Below are positions 47,501-59,770 of a stretch of DNA of 64,000 bases, one piece after another (position 1 is the first letter of the stretch; each line of letters opens with the position of its first letter). The DNA lies in NCBI GenBank assembly GCA_005765155.1, contig VCCP01000008.1, positions 992,001 through 1,056,000 on the forward strand, given 5' to 3'. Source of the DNA: Zelopaecilomyces penicillatus. Its lineage: Eukaryota > Ascomycota > Sordariomycetes > Hypocreales > Pseudodiploosporaceae. The position numbers and the translations under genes are program-made. The notes beneath the pieces were generated by a model. That model ran no database searches and was not told where the DNA came from. It saw only the letters and a list, made by a program, of their open reading frames with translations.

Positions 47501-48824
47501 GATGATGGATGTTTGTTATCTTTTGTCGTCTTGTTTCTTATCTTCTTTGACGTGATTTGTGATTGTGTTCAAGGGAGATGAATGTGTGTTGATGTTTGAT
47601 GGATGAGGTGTGTGTTGAGAATATGCAATGCCAAGTTCTAAAAAAGTATTGAACAGCCAGTGTATAAATCTTCAAGTTATTAAAAAAGAGTATTAATAGA
47701 ATGGCACATATCCTTCAGGTCAAACAAAGGCAGACATGAGACCGACTATATACCACCAACCACAAGAAGTGGAGCCGCGCACCAGCATGTGCTTCCCCAA
47801 ACAACCCTCGTACCAACGCTTAATTACGCATACCCTCTCCATCAGCGGCGCTTCAATCAAAAGGATTGGCCGTCTGTCCACTCACCGTCTGCCCTTGTTC
47901 GGCTCTTCGCGTTTCGCGGGCGTCGCTTGGGGCGTTTGTAGTCGCTCCAACTTCCCTACGGCTGACAAGAGGGTAAGACGGAAACACACGTGGATGCACG
48001 TGTAAGCATGACTGCAAGAGGCAAAACAGATGATGAACACACCCACATCCACTGTATTGAAGGCTGTGCCATACAACCCATGGCAACCAAGGCTATTTTG
48101 GGGGCCGCCCAGCTTTAGTTGAAAGCAACGCCGAGAAGACGAAGTTTATGACCCGGTAGGGCTGTGGCTTTTCCCGAGCTGGATGGATCAAATTGGGTGC
48201 CAATTCTGGCTGACATCATCACCGAAAGCCGCCGACCATCACATGCTTTTGACCTGCCAAGTCCACGTCAACTGTCAAAAAGACCTTCTAGAAAAACCCC
48301 CGACTGGGCCTCTTTTCCTTTATTCTGCTCAATCCCGAGCCACGGCAATTCATTCATAGCAAATCCATGACTGCGGGTACTCAACGGTTTTCTTCTTCTT
48401 TGCCACGCATTAATCTAATTTAATTACCTACTATTACGTGACTGCCTCCCTCTTTTACCCGATGTCCGTTAGGCGGCAATAGGCAAAAACCATGACTCTT
48501 GCTCACTCGGCACTTGCCGCAGGGAAGGCAGGGGCTCCGACGGTTTGATGCGTCCATCCGATGTGCCGTTTCCCTCTGATTGCCGTGTTTTTTTGTGAGA
48601 TTGCACATACTAGGGGTACAATGCCCACCACGTGCACGGAGACGGAGGCATTGGATACAGCCGACGAGGCAGAGGAGATGATGAGATTGTAATAAAGACT
48701 ATACAAAAAAAAAACTTGATTTGCTGGCTGGCTCTCGTATCCGTACTTGGGAAATTCGGAGTATCTAGGTATCTACTTTTATCTATCATGGTAGCGAATT
48801 CATGACATGCACCATTCTCATCCA
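47501..48824. other. Intergenic
   Basis: No supported gene. Sequence resembles promoter and 3' flanks. Short frames at 47736-48005 and 48164-48370 have no motifs. Confidence 0.5.
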
Positions 48825-49847
48825 TCACTCAGCCTCTGGGTCTGCCCAGACAACAATGTTACCAGGTGGATCATCCATGGATCTGAAAAAGTCCACTACC
48901 ATGGCATCCGTGTAGCGCAGGCTAAAGTGCATCAGCACAAACGTAGTCCGAGGCCACCGACGAACCACCTTTTCCAGGTCCGACCAAGCCGTGTGTTTCG
49001 TCTTGTCTGCCTGGGGCTTGTGCTCGTCGTAGAGGAAGCTGCACTCGGTAATGACAACGGGGATCCCCTCGCATAGCCACGGCGGGTCAGCGGCGAGTGT
49101 TGCCGCTGTCGTGTCGCCCAGGAACGCAAACATGGCCGTTGTCTGCGGTGCCGTGACGGCCTCGCCGGCCTTGCGCCGGGCTTGGATCTCCTGGCCGGAC
49201 AGGGACGCGAGCTCGGGCCGGAGCTTCTGGATGGTGTTACTGAAGACGTAGCCGACGCAGGGCACCGTATGGTCGCAGTCAAAGACGGTGGCCGTCATGC
49301 CCTTGACGCGCCGCAGCGACACAACATCGCCATGTCGCACACCGTAGGTGAAGTGGGTGTTGAGAAAGGCAGCCTCGGACTTGGACCGGCCGTCCTCGGT
49401 GCTCCGCTTCAGCGCCTTATCATCAATCGCATAGCCATGCTTCTCCGCGTCCTCGGCGCCAATGAGACCCCCCAGATTCAGCATCGTATCAGCCAAGATA
49501 AAGTTATCAAACGCCGTCTTCATACTGGCGGGACAATAAATGTCTGGCGGGTCCTCGCGCTTGACAAAGGCGGGCGCCAGCAGCGCGTGGTCGTTGTGGC
49601 CATGGGTGAGGAAGACGTGCTTGGGCCGCAGCTTGTTGACGCAGAGCCCGGCGTCGAGCAGCAGGTTGAGCGTCGGAATGACAAAGGACGTGTGCCAGGC
49701 GGCTCGACTTCTGCCCGTCAGGACGTGCTGATGGTGCGGCTTGGGGAAGCGCCACTCGAGGATATCTGACCGCGTCGACTGGGGCAGCGGAGTTGCGAAC
49801 TGGGGGTGCGGTTTGCTGGGCGATGCAGCCGGCGTAAATTCCGCCAT
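48825..49847 (-). CDS. Short-form RNase Z-like metallo-beta-lactamase-fold hydrolase
   Basis: Predicted metal-dependent hydrolase related to tRNase Z, which removes 3' trailers from precursor tRNAs. Single exon, 340 aa, the size of the short (ELAC1/plant TRZ) class rather than the long fungal enzyme. Metal motifs appear in order: THGHNDH at residues 81-87 (His82, His84, Asp86, His87), DCDHTVPCVGYVF with the next histidine and the GY pair usual for RNase Z, FLGDTTA with the bridging Asp, an ITECSF motif, and LMHFSLRY with the final histidine in the HFS-RY box that is diagnostic of RNase Z. The usual GEG turn before the first motif reads LLDAG. Whether it processes tRNA is an inference. High GC with strong codon bias. 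Confidence 0.8.
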   Translation of the reverse strand: MAEFTPAASPSKPHPQFATPLPQSTRSDILEWRFPKPHHQHVLTGRSRAAWHTSFVIPTLNLLLDAGLCVNKLRPKHVFLTHGHNDHALLAPAFVKREDPPDIYCPASMKTAFDNFILADTMLNLGGLIGAEDAEKHGYAIDDKALKRSTEDGRSKSEAAFLNTHFTYGVRHGDVVSLRRVKGMTATVFDCDHTVPCVGYVFSNTIQKLRPELASLSGQEIQARRKAGEAVTAPQTTAMFAFLGDTTAATLAADPPWLCEGIPVVITECSFLYDEHKPQADKTKHTAWSDLEKVVRRWPRTTFVLMHFSLRYTDAMVVDFFRSMDDPPGNIVVWADPEAE

Positions 49848-52800
49848 GCTGATGCTGATGGTGTGATGTATTGATGTATTGATGTGGTGATGTGTTGTGC
49901 AACTTGTTTGATACTGAGGCTTACTGGTGAGTGAAAGAATCTACAAAGCAGGTAGGCATCATCCAAAGCTACAGAGATATATACCTATAATTTCAAGGCA
50001 AACAAACATAAATACATCCATAAATAAAAGAAGCTTCATAGGACTTTCCCTACATTAAAACATAGGCAAGAGCCTACACACGATATGAAACTCCATGCTG
50101 ACTCACACGGCGGTCTATCATCTGTCCTGGCCGGCGGTGAGTGAGCCTTATTTAGGGTTTGAGGCTTAGATTGTCTCCAACTTCTCAACACGGCTCTTGG
50201 GGCTCCGTCAAATTATAAGCAGGCCGTCTTTCAAAGCGTAGGAGCATTCTAATAACACACAAAAAAACACAGATTGATAAGACTTTGAGCCCTTGCAAGT
50301 TGCAACCCATCAGCAGTGAGCCGCCCCGTACATACATAGACTTCAGCTGTGACGCGATGAGGCTGACACAACACACACACACCACACCACACCGGATAAT
50401 GTGACCCATTCGGCGTTGGGTCGGTGTCGGCTGTTGGCTGCCACCGAATGCCGTTTGTCTCTCTCTCTCTCTCTCAAAAAAAGGACCCTGCAGCGAACAA
50501 ACAAACAAACAAACAAACAAACAAACACTAGTCTAGGTTTCAGAGCGGAGCCTCATGGTGCTGAATCGGGGAATTCGTTCGAGCAGATGTCGCAGCCCAT
50601 ATCTTGGTACTAAGCATGGAGTAAGGTAGCTTACTGATACGTAGCGATTCCTTGTCGCCGCCTTGGCTTCCTCAACAAAATCTGTCAGTTTCATTTGCTC
50701 GCTTTATCTATTGATTCGTCTCAGCTGAAGAAAAACAAAAGCCAATATCGGAATAGGGATTGAGAAAGTAAATCCGTCTCCTTTGGCACGGTCCCAAGCC
50801 GCTCTTGGCGGGTATAGCCGAGGTTGATTTTCCACAAACCTGTGATTACGTTACCACCCAACAAAAGCACGTTCAGAGCAAGCAAGCCGTAAAATTATGC
50901 TGCAACTGTGAAGAAAAACAACATCATGTTAGCGGAATGACACACAAGCGTCATGTTTGATTCACCCTGCATTCAAAACACAGCGCTTGAGCCAGCCCTC
51001 ACTAGAACAAACCGCCAAGCTTTCCTCTCCCCACATCTCGGCGAATGTTGCCTACAACTCTGGTCAACGAACAAGGAAGAGAGAGATAATTAATTAGAGG
51101 GTGTGATGGGACCAGATGAACGCAACAGCGGCAACGCTGTCTCAGACACGCATACAGAAAAAGGTGCTTATGAGGCGTACGTGGAATACGGACGTTTAAA
51201 TGGTTCAAGGTGGTTTAGTTTGTGGCATTACAAATACACACCCCCCCATGACGCTTGAATCTGGGAAAAAACGCGGCAATTGGAAAGACGATGTCACCTA
51301 GCGGCAGTGGCTGAAAATGCAATGTGCATGAATCGACGACAGATTACTTCTTGTACCTAACATGGGCTTCATGCTTGTGTGTGTGTGTCTTTTTATGCGT
51401 ACGACTCTCAGGGTATCATTGAAAATAGAAGAGCAAACTTGCCTGCATTTCGCGAGTTGAAAAGGCTATTCAAAGCCTGTCTGGCGTGCGTGGTAATAAT
51501 ATGCACAACCCCCATTGGGAAGAACCAACATAGACAAAATAAGACAAGTCAGATACCCAGCAAACATCACCCGCCTAAGCGCCAGACAGGCTCTAGGTGC
51601 AAATGTGCGATATTCATCAACCAATCAATCAAACATGCTTCGCATATGGAACACCAAGAATTACAACCCCCCCCCCCGATCCGACATCGAGTCCGTAGAC
51701 CGGGAACGGGAATCGGTAGCGACCTCATGCCGATAGATCCGCTTGCTGTTACATCATACAACTCGAGACGGGGGGGGGGGGATTCGGTTCTGTTCTACCT
51801 CCAAAGGTGTCATAAATGCAAGGATACGGTAATATCATTGGGGCTGCAGAGGAAATGTTTGCTATCGCATTGCCTAGACGGCTTATTGTGGGACACACAC
51901 TATCCTAGAAGAATGGATTAATAAAATTCTGCCTCAACGCCAGAGATAGTGTTGTCCTTCCTCGGTTCTTTCGGTTGAGTGGTGCCCACACGCTAGAAGA
52001 GGCTTGCGCAAACCCCACACATCAAAAGTCCACGTGGGAATTGACTCTCTCGTCCAAGTTGCGCCCCAGATGACTCAAAAACTACTCTCGTAGTGTTGTA
52101 GCTAAGACATTGAGATACTTGGAGCACGTCATGAAGAAAGAAAAAAACAAACTCGTAAAGAAAACGACAGTCAATTCTGCGCCCTTGCGTAGTCTCCCCC
52201 TCCAATCATGTCTTCATCCTGCCGCCTTTGACAAGCCCCAAACAGACCCCATGATCATGACGAGTTAGCCTATGTTTATTTAACTTGTAAAAACTACTAA
52301 TTCAGTAGCCGCAGGATGATGCTGAATAATTATCTTCAGGGTGTGCTTGGTGTTGAAACTGGGGAAGCCTCGGCTGGCGTTTTTGTTCAATACTCAAACA
52401 GCTGATCACTAATCCACTTTGGCCCCACTTCTTCGGCTCCGGCAGGCCGGGTCCTGGTCCTGGTGCGCCGCTAGAAGCGGATTCGACCTTTCGCTTTGGT
52501 TTGCTGCTTCTAGAAGTGGAGAAATGCCGTCTTCATTTGCTTTTTGCATTACTCTTCCATATCATTTTCCCATTGTTCATGCATGTTGCTCGAACTGATA
52601 CGTACAAGGTACAACTACAGCAGAGGAGAAAGGGGTGGTGGGCTAATGCCGTTGGATTTGGGGACTTCCGGGTGATGGGACGAGAGAGTATGTAGAGCAA
52701 GGCAAAAAAAAGGTTATAATCCGCCTCGTATGCCGTTGGTCCACTCTTTGGCTGGATTTTATTTTGTCTCCATATGCGCATTCGCTTGTTTGCTTTCCTG

Positions 52801-53374
52801 TGAACCGAGATAACGCAGTGTTCAAGCACGATAAACTTCCAACATACATACATCATACATGCACACATACTGCACACAAAGCTAGCCTCACCCCCCCCCC
52901 CCCCCAGAACCCGTCGGAAATCAGAATCCAACCCCGGCCAAAAAAGAGAAACAGGCTTCTCCCGAAACTTCCCTTCCTCTGTTGTTCCTTGAAGAAGGAA
53001 AAAAAAAAAAAAAGTCCACTCTGAGTGTGTGTGTTCTTGAACAGGTCAAAAACTTGGCGCAAGGATATTATCCCCCACCCACTTCACTTCACTGCTACTA
53101 TACCCCCATCCCTCCCAACAAACAATAAAACTCCCCCTGCCCCGATTCAAGGAATGCCGGCGCCGAGATTTATAAAGCGTTGGGCCCGCACGCTCAAAAT
53201 CAGGTTGCGTCGACCATCTGGGACTTGGAAGCAACTTAACTTGTATACTGCTGAGTGACTTGCTCTTGCCGTTTAACAGAAGAAGGTGAAGAGGGGGCTT
53301 TTGTGAAAGGAGAAGAACAAAGAGACGAGAAGAGAAGAAAGAGGGACCAAGAGAGAGTGAAACAGAGTGCAGAC
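49848..53374. other. Long intergenic region between divergent genes
   Basis: About 3.5 kb between the RNase Z-like gene and the MFS gene. Simple repeats are frequent: CT-rich at 50458-50475, an ACAA run at 50497-50526, and poly-C or poly-G tracts near 51667, 51770 and 52890. Frames such as 51379-51921 (plus) and 52533-52931 (minus) appear spurious. The right end holds a long purine- and CT-rich leader for the MFS gene. Confidence 0.5.
50458..50526. repeat. CT microsatellite followed by ACAA microsatellite
   Basis: A TCTC run (50458-50475) and seven to eight copies of ACAA (50497-50526) separated by about 21 bases. Confidence 0.9.
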
Positions 53375-55214
53375 ATGGAGTCAACTACATCAGTCACAGT
53401 CGCAACACCAACACCAGCAGCAACATCAACATCAACAAAAATGACAACATCAGCAGCACCAATATCCAACATGGAAGGCACGTTCAATGCCTCAGAAAAA
53501 GAATCAAGTCCGATACCCAACGGCGTGGTAGTTGACAGCGACGCCTCCACATATCACGAGCCCGTCGGCGAGACTCAAGATATCGAAAAAGCCAGGTCCC
53601 GACACGAAGCCGACTGGGAAACAGACCCCAAGAATCCATTCAACTGGTCAACATGGAAAAAGTCCATGATGATGGTTGTACTTGGATTAATGGCTCTTCT
53701 TGCGTGAGTACATCCCCAATCCCTCGCAAACACACTCACATTCCCACCCAATTCATACCTACCTACTAACACTCAAACCCTTCCCAGCTCCATCTCCACA
53801 TCCATCATGAGCCCTTCCCGCGGGTACCTCATGCACGAATTCAACATCTCCGGCACCGTCGCCCTCCTCCCCCTGACCTTCTACATCCTCGCCTCCGGCC
53901 TCGGCCCCATCGTCGGCGGGCCTCTATCCGAAACCATCGGCCGCTACCCAATCTACCTGGCTAGCGTTCCACTTGGCGCCATATTTACAGTCGGCGCGGG
54001 CTTTTCGCACAACTTCGGTGCACTTTGCTTTATGCGCTTCATGGCGGGCTTTTGTTGGGCCCCCGTGCTGAGTGTGGCTCCTGGTTCGATTTCGGACATG
54101 TATGCGGCAAATGCGAGGGGCCCGGCGTCGGCGGTGTTTATCTTGATTCCGTTTCTGGGACCTGGACTTGGGTATGTAAAATCTGAATGCTCCATGATGT
54201 GAATCTCTTTCACAACAAACATACTAACTGAAACCCTAGCCCCGTCATTGGCTCATTCGTCGTCGTCAGAAAAGACTGGCGCTGGACCCAATGGACCCTC
54301 ATCTTCCTCGCCATCCTCTGCATGCTTCTCATGCCCTTTTGCCACGAGACTTTTGCCCCCGTCATCAAGCGCCGCATGGCCAAAAAGCGCGGCGAGCCTA
54401 TCCCCTCCGCTGCGCCCCTATCCCAGCGTCTACGCCAGTTCGCCTCCGTCGCTCTTTTACGACCGCTGCACATGATCTTCTTTGAACCAATCGTTGGCTT
54501 CGTATGCCTCTATGTCGCCGTCGAGTTTGGCATTTTGTTTAGCTTCTTCGCTGCGGTGCCGTATACGTTTGGTATTCTGCACCATTTCACTCTTGAGCAG
54601 TCTGGCTTGGTGTTCTTGTCAATCGGCATCGGCTGCGTGTTGGGGCTTAGTACCATCATGTTGATCGAGGTCTTTGTGTACCGCAAGCTCATCCCCAAGT
54701 TCGGCTCCAACAACGTGCCGCCAGAGCACCGTCTCTACGCAGCCATGCTCGGCAGTATCGGTCTGCCTGTCGGTCTCTTCTGGTTTGCTTGGTCGGCCAA
54801 GTCTGACATTTCTTGGGCAAGCCCCGCTGCTGCCATTATCCCCTTTGCGTGGGGAAACCTGTGTGTTTTTGTCAGTACTATTCAGTACATGTCAGACACG
54901 TACGACGGTAACATCGTCGCTAGTGGAGCCAGCGCCAACAGTTTGGCTCGTTATGGCCTTGCTGCCGTGTTTCCCCTTTTCACAATTCAGAGTAAGTAGA
55001 ACTCTTCGCTCATCTGTGCCAAATGTGCTCAGCCTTGTAAGAAGTATAGGTTACTAACAAATCTCCTTTAGTGTATGAGAAACTCGGCATTGACTGGGCT
55101 AGCAGTCTTCTGGGATTCGTCTCTATTGCATTGATGCCCATCCCATGGGTCCTCTTCAAATACGGACCGAGTATCAGGGCGAAGAGCAAGTACGACACCA
55201 TCAAGTATGAGTGA
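53375..55214 (+). CDS. MFS transporter, drug:H+ antiporter-1 type
   Basis: Twelve-helix plasma-membrane exporter of the DHA1 family (polyamine/fluconazole-resistance-like). Four exons (53375-53703, 53788-54171, 54240-54991, 55072-55214) give 535 aa in phase. The long hydrophilic N-terminus ends in the family tag DPKNPFNWSTWKK before helix 1. Motif A appears as GGPLSETIGRYPIY after helix 2, and RFMAGFCWAPVLSVAPGSISD fits the helix 4-5 antiporter region. The central loop (KRRMAKKRGEPIP) is basic as usual. The C-terminal half has conserved PEHRLYAAMLGSIGLPVGLFWFAW and YGNIV-like DTYDGNIVASGASAN stretches. The start at 53375 follows a purine-rich leader; an upstream in-frame codon would only add low-complexity sequence. 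It lies too far from the terpene cluster (about 30 kb) to assume a role in it. Confidence 0.92.
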
Positions 55215-55607
55215 TTCGTTCTTGAGTTACATCATGGAGAGCTGTGTCTGCGAGACATTTCCCAGTGCATGACACAACAATATTTGTTATAATTTACCCC
55301 CTCATGTGGTCATCGAGTGAACTGAGCAGTCGGATTTTTTTGATTTTTTTTGCTTTCCTTGTTTTATCACCATACCCACGCATAGGCATCTGGAACAAGT
55401 CATTGGATAAGCATAGCATGTGTTATTGAAATCATATATAAGAATAATAATAGTTACTAAACCAGTTGTGGTATTCGCAAGAAAGAAAGAGAGAATCTCC
55501 AACAGAGGTGACAGCGACACTGAGATGTCTAATTGCAAAGGCAATGTCAATGATTTGAAGAATATCTAATCAAGCGTACCTTGAACCTGGTAAGAAACTG
55601 CACCCCT
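55215..55607. other. Convergent 3' intergenic region
   Basis: 393 bases between the MFS gene and the pyrophosphatase gene, AT-rich, with AATAATAATAG-like sequence near 55443 that could serve 3'-end formation. Confidence 0.5.
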
Positions 55608-57093
55608 TTATGCCAGGTTAGGGATGTCCTGGGCAGGTCGGAGCTTGAAGTCCTTGTCAAGATAGTACCAACGGTCGTACGCCTCTGGGCGAGCGGCCGG
55701 GGGCAGAACCTTGGCCTTGGCGGGAATCTTGTACAGCTTGGTTGCCTGATCGCTGCGGACATAGCTGTTCTTCAGTGCGGGCTGGGAGGTCTGCTTGATG
55801 CTGATCTTGCCGGGGTTCTCCTTGCCGCTAACGAGGTCCTTCCAAAAGTTGTGGCTCTCCTCAAGAAACTCAATCATCTGGGGGGTTTTCTCGAATTTGT
55901 TGCCCTGGATCTGGTTGGTTGTACCGCTGCGAACAACCTTGTAATACTGGAGTTGGGGTGTCAGCAGAGAAATTGCTTAGATGGGAGGAAAAGATGCGAC
56001 CCTTTTGCTCCTGGGTCTTACTACTTACCACAAACCAGTCATGGGCAGCCTGTGCGACGCCAGGTCGATACTGCTCGAGGTCTTCGACAGCTTTAGGGAC
56101 TGGTTAGTGATATGGTATGTTTATGTGCGTGATCAGATTGGCGACTTACAGTTGACTAGTTTGGACAAGGGGTCTTCGGTGTTGATGGAAAGAACTTTCC
56201 AGTCGGTAGTGTTGGACTAATTATTCAATGTTTAGTACAGAGCAGACAATGGATCTAGTTTTGTCAGAGTTACTCACGTCAATCATGGCGAGTCCACCGA
56301 GGATCTTGACTTTCCTGATCTGACCGATATGGCCAGTTCTATATGCGACACTACATTAGCATATGAAGGGCAGAAGCGCAAAAATACCGGCACCTTCTTG
56401 TCTGGAAGGAAAACTTACCCAACGGCACTGATGTCAATAATATCCATGGGATCATTGTCACCAATGAAGCCGGTAAAGTTGTGCTTCACGTTGGAGTTCT
56501 CCCAGGTTTGAGGGAGCGAGCCGTAATGGAACGGATAGGCCTTGTTAGGCCACACGCTGGTGACAAATCGAGGCTTGTTATCCTTGACGTCGTGCAAGAT
56601 GGGGTCTGCGGGCGCAATCATGTTTGTCAGGCTTATTCATTCGTTTGTCCGAAAAAGGAGCAGAAGCCAGAAACGGTACTTACTCAAAGGCTCATTTCGG
56701 CTTGTTTCAACCTTGCCATCGCTCCAGCGAGGAATCTCGACGTAAAAGTTGACAATGTTCTTGTCCTTCTCGTCAGGGTATAGAGGGATATCGTGCCAGG
56801 GCGAGATGGGCTTGCCGTCCTTTTCGACCCAGATGCGCCAGTCCTAAGAAAGAAAAATTTTGATCAGCCATATGGAATCTAGCTTGCTATTCGATATCTA
56901 GGGTAATACCAACCATGGTATTGCGAGCTCCAACCTCTCGCAGAGTGATTGAAGCAGGATCAAAAGCCTTGGGAGCAGGGCTAGGAGGAGCTGGGTAAGG
57001 AAGAGGGTCAGGACGAGCGCCAGGTCGAGCACCAGCTGCCACGGCGTTGATGGGCGCGGAGACCAGGCCGAAGAGAGCGAGAGCTGAAACCAT
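55608..57093 (-). CDS. Inorganic pyrophosphatase with N-terminal signal peptide
   Basis: Hydrolyses diphosphate to two phosphates; family I soluble type. Seven exons (57093-56914, 56843-56684, 56605-56419, 56338-56278, 56216-56150, 56099-56029, 55946-55608) give 354 aa in phase. Unlike the cytosolic housekeeping enzyme, it begins with a hydrophobic signal (MVSALALFGLVSAPINAVAA) followed by a Gly/Ala/Pro-rich linker, so it is probably secreted or vacuolar. Catalytic elements are intact: DWRIWVEKDGKPISPWHDIP, EIPRWSDGKVE with the active-site Lys, KPRFVTSVWPNKAYPFHYGSLPQTWE, the metal-binding signature GDNDPMDIIDIS, and IDSNTTDWK with the last two aspartates. A C-terminal extension of about 70 residues after the core (from KISIKQ) has no counterpart in the yeast enzyme. 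The leader contains repeated CAACAAACA units, and a TATA-like element lies near 57211-57219. Confidence 0.9.
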
Positions 57094-59770
57094 GTTGAAA
57101 GTATGTTGTAGTAGAAAAGAAAGTTTGTTGTTGTGTTTGTTGTTGTGTTTGTTGATGAAGATGTGATGCCACGAAGATTTCTCTGGTTGATGGACGGGAA
57201 GCAAGCTCGCTATTTATCCAAACAGCCAGTCAAGGTATTAATAGCAAAAAAAAGCTCGCTCGACGATATCCCATGGTTCCCACCCCGTTTTGCTCCACCG
57301 ATCATCGTAAACCTGTTACTTCGAATGCGACGCTGTCATCACCACCATCCCTTGCATTGAGAAAACTCTCTAGCCAGGGGTACTCACTCGTACCGTCAAC
57401 GTCCATTACAATCGCCACATTCTTCACCAAAATCCGAGGGGAAACCAACAGGATGATTGGAGAGAAATCCGGCAAATGGCCCAGAATACTCGAACCCCCC
57501 CAGTCGAGTGGCGTTCCTCCACATCATCCCTGTCGATCGTCGCTCCATTTTTGGTCTCGCGCTCGTCATATGCTTAAATTTCTACTGCCATTCGGAGCAA
57601 GCTAACGTCCCACGTGGGGGCCGCCCATGTCAAAAGCGCTCTCTTTTTGCGCTTCTTCTCTTGTTTACAGAAGGGGGGAGCTGCACTCCTATTGCTATGT
57701 GTTGCTTGGCTGAAGAAGACCGAAGAGGGTGAGATGGAATAGAGAAACGCTCACGCGTTGCGCTGGTTAAACCGACATGTAGTTCTGTGGTAGTTTTTTT
57801 TCGTGTTGGTAGGTAGGTAAGCGAGGCGCCGTAAGATTGTCATCCTCATGCGCACGTACTCGCCCGAGCGAAGATGCGGCTTCGATGTGGGCTTTGGCCC
57901 ATCCAATTTGGCGGTTGTTGGCGTTTCTCGAGTTTTGGACAGATGGACGGATGGAGGGTTGGGGAGTTGATGCTGTGCTACCCTGTGTTGATTACCCAGT
58001 GTCATCAGAGCATGTGATGGGTGCCAGGGATCTAAGCTTACCTTACTCTGCTACAGGCACAATCTATCCCCCATTAAAAACAACATTGGAGCACCCCCCC
58101 CCAAAAAAGACTCAAAAGCCACAGACTTTGAGTCTTGCGAGACTTCTCATTCACAAAAAACCCAAAAAACAAAAACACCTCCCGGAAAGTCGGGAGATCG
58201 CCACATCCCAAAAGCGAAACAACAAAATAACCCACCTTGACAAATCGGAGGTCCGACCGTCATGCCAAACAGGCAGCCATTTCCCACACTTGACCCTTCA
58301 TGGACCAGTCTATGGGGTCTCAAACACCTAAAAAGGGATGACGTCGCTTTGGAAGCGAGGCAGAACAGACTCGAACTGCGTCTGAATGTAGACTTGATTA
58401 CGAGGTACGACAGACAGGTTAGGAAAAGAGAGAGAGAGAGTGTGTGTGTGGTTACTACACAGACCTCTGGTTCATGCCAGGTACCCGACCGTCGCATTGC
58501 AGAAGAAAATAAACGAATAAAAAAAAGTCCCCGATTCAGGTGAAGCTAGCATCATTCGGTTGATAACAATGAGAATTTATTCTTTGTATATTTCTCCTGT
58601 CCTTGCCGGCGCCTCGCTTATAATAATAGCTCTGTTGTCTGTCAATATGGATTAACAAGCCGGTGTGGTTTGTTGGCGTCCGTCGGAAATCAAGCCGAAT
58701 GCATAAAACTCAGATGAAGTAAAAATAAGACGGGAAGACGTAAAAGAAGAGAAGGGTTGCCAAAAACATGGGGCCGAAGTGCCATACATAGAGTAATTGA
58801 AAGACATGAATGCACCGTGCTTCGGTCAACTTCCAGAAACATCTACTTCACTGATTCGAATTTATTTTTGAAACCCTACTCATGGGGACTGAATGAATGA
58901 CTCAGAATTACTCACTTTTCCACTGCTACCTATGATTGTTTGAATGGAAGAGAAGATGTTTTTAAATCCAAGTGAAGAGGATTTATGTTGCTGCCAAGAT
59001 ACCAAGAAAACGCCTACGGACGCTCCCGAGCTTCGCTCATCATAACCGTTTTTTTTTAAACGAAAATCAAATCATCATTACTAAAACGAAGATCCATCGA
59101 GAAAATAGCGACAACATTTAAACTGCCGCATCTTGCCAAGAACAGCGGCTTGGCATCACAAGGCGTTGAACATTCGTTCGTTTGTTCGACTTGAGCCAAG
59201 GGCTTGGCTACATGATGGCGCAGCAAAATGGCCCTGCAGAGAGACAAACATCACGTAAACACTGTAACGTCATTATTTGCTGCAGAAAAGTAAACACACC
59301 CCTTGTCCAATGTGTGGGAGGGTTTTAAAAAAAGGAAGTTAGTTGCATCAACTTCCGGCCAGCATAACGAGCATGAGACATCATAGCTTGAACAACTGCC
59401 TCACAATCAATTAATTACTCACCTATCTATCACTACTATACAAATACATCGATCATCCATGACATGTTCTAAATCCATACAACAAAAACCTCTTGGCACG
59501 TGGTCATATGATGCTTTCCTCCCATCTACCTGTAACTCCCATCCTCCAGCCCCACCATGCTTAAACCTCGGCAGGGCATCATCAATGCGTTCATCGGCGT
59601 TGAAATCAGCTTTCTTCACCCACCACCATACATCATCGCCACCCGATATTGTTTCTATAAACATCGCACACTAAAGAGCAAACACAAACGTCTAGAACAG
59701 ACGACAACGACCCGACACATAAAAAAAAAACGCAACACCACATCACATTACGCCACACAAATCAATCACA
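57094..59770. other. Divergent intergenic region
   Basis: 2.7 kb between the pyrophosphatase and SDHAF4 genes. It contains AG/TG repeats near 58428-58450 and AT-rich promoter-like stretches; no gene is supported. Confidence 0.55.

Noticed and set aside
49182..49769. 195-codon plus-strand frame
   Set aside because: Lies antisense to the RNase Z-like gene, in GC-rich DNA whose shadow frames stay open.
51379..51921. 180-codon plus-strand frame
   Set aside because: Crosses poly-C and poly-G runs, low-complexity, no motif.
53375..55214. MFS transporter as exporter of the terpene cluster
   Set aside because: About 30 kb and at least eight unrelated genes separate it from the cluster; no shared motif seen.
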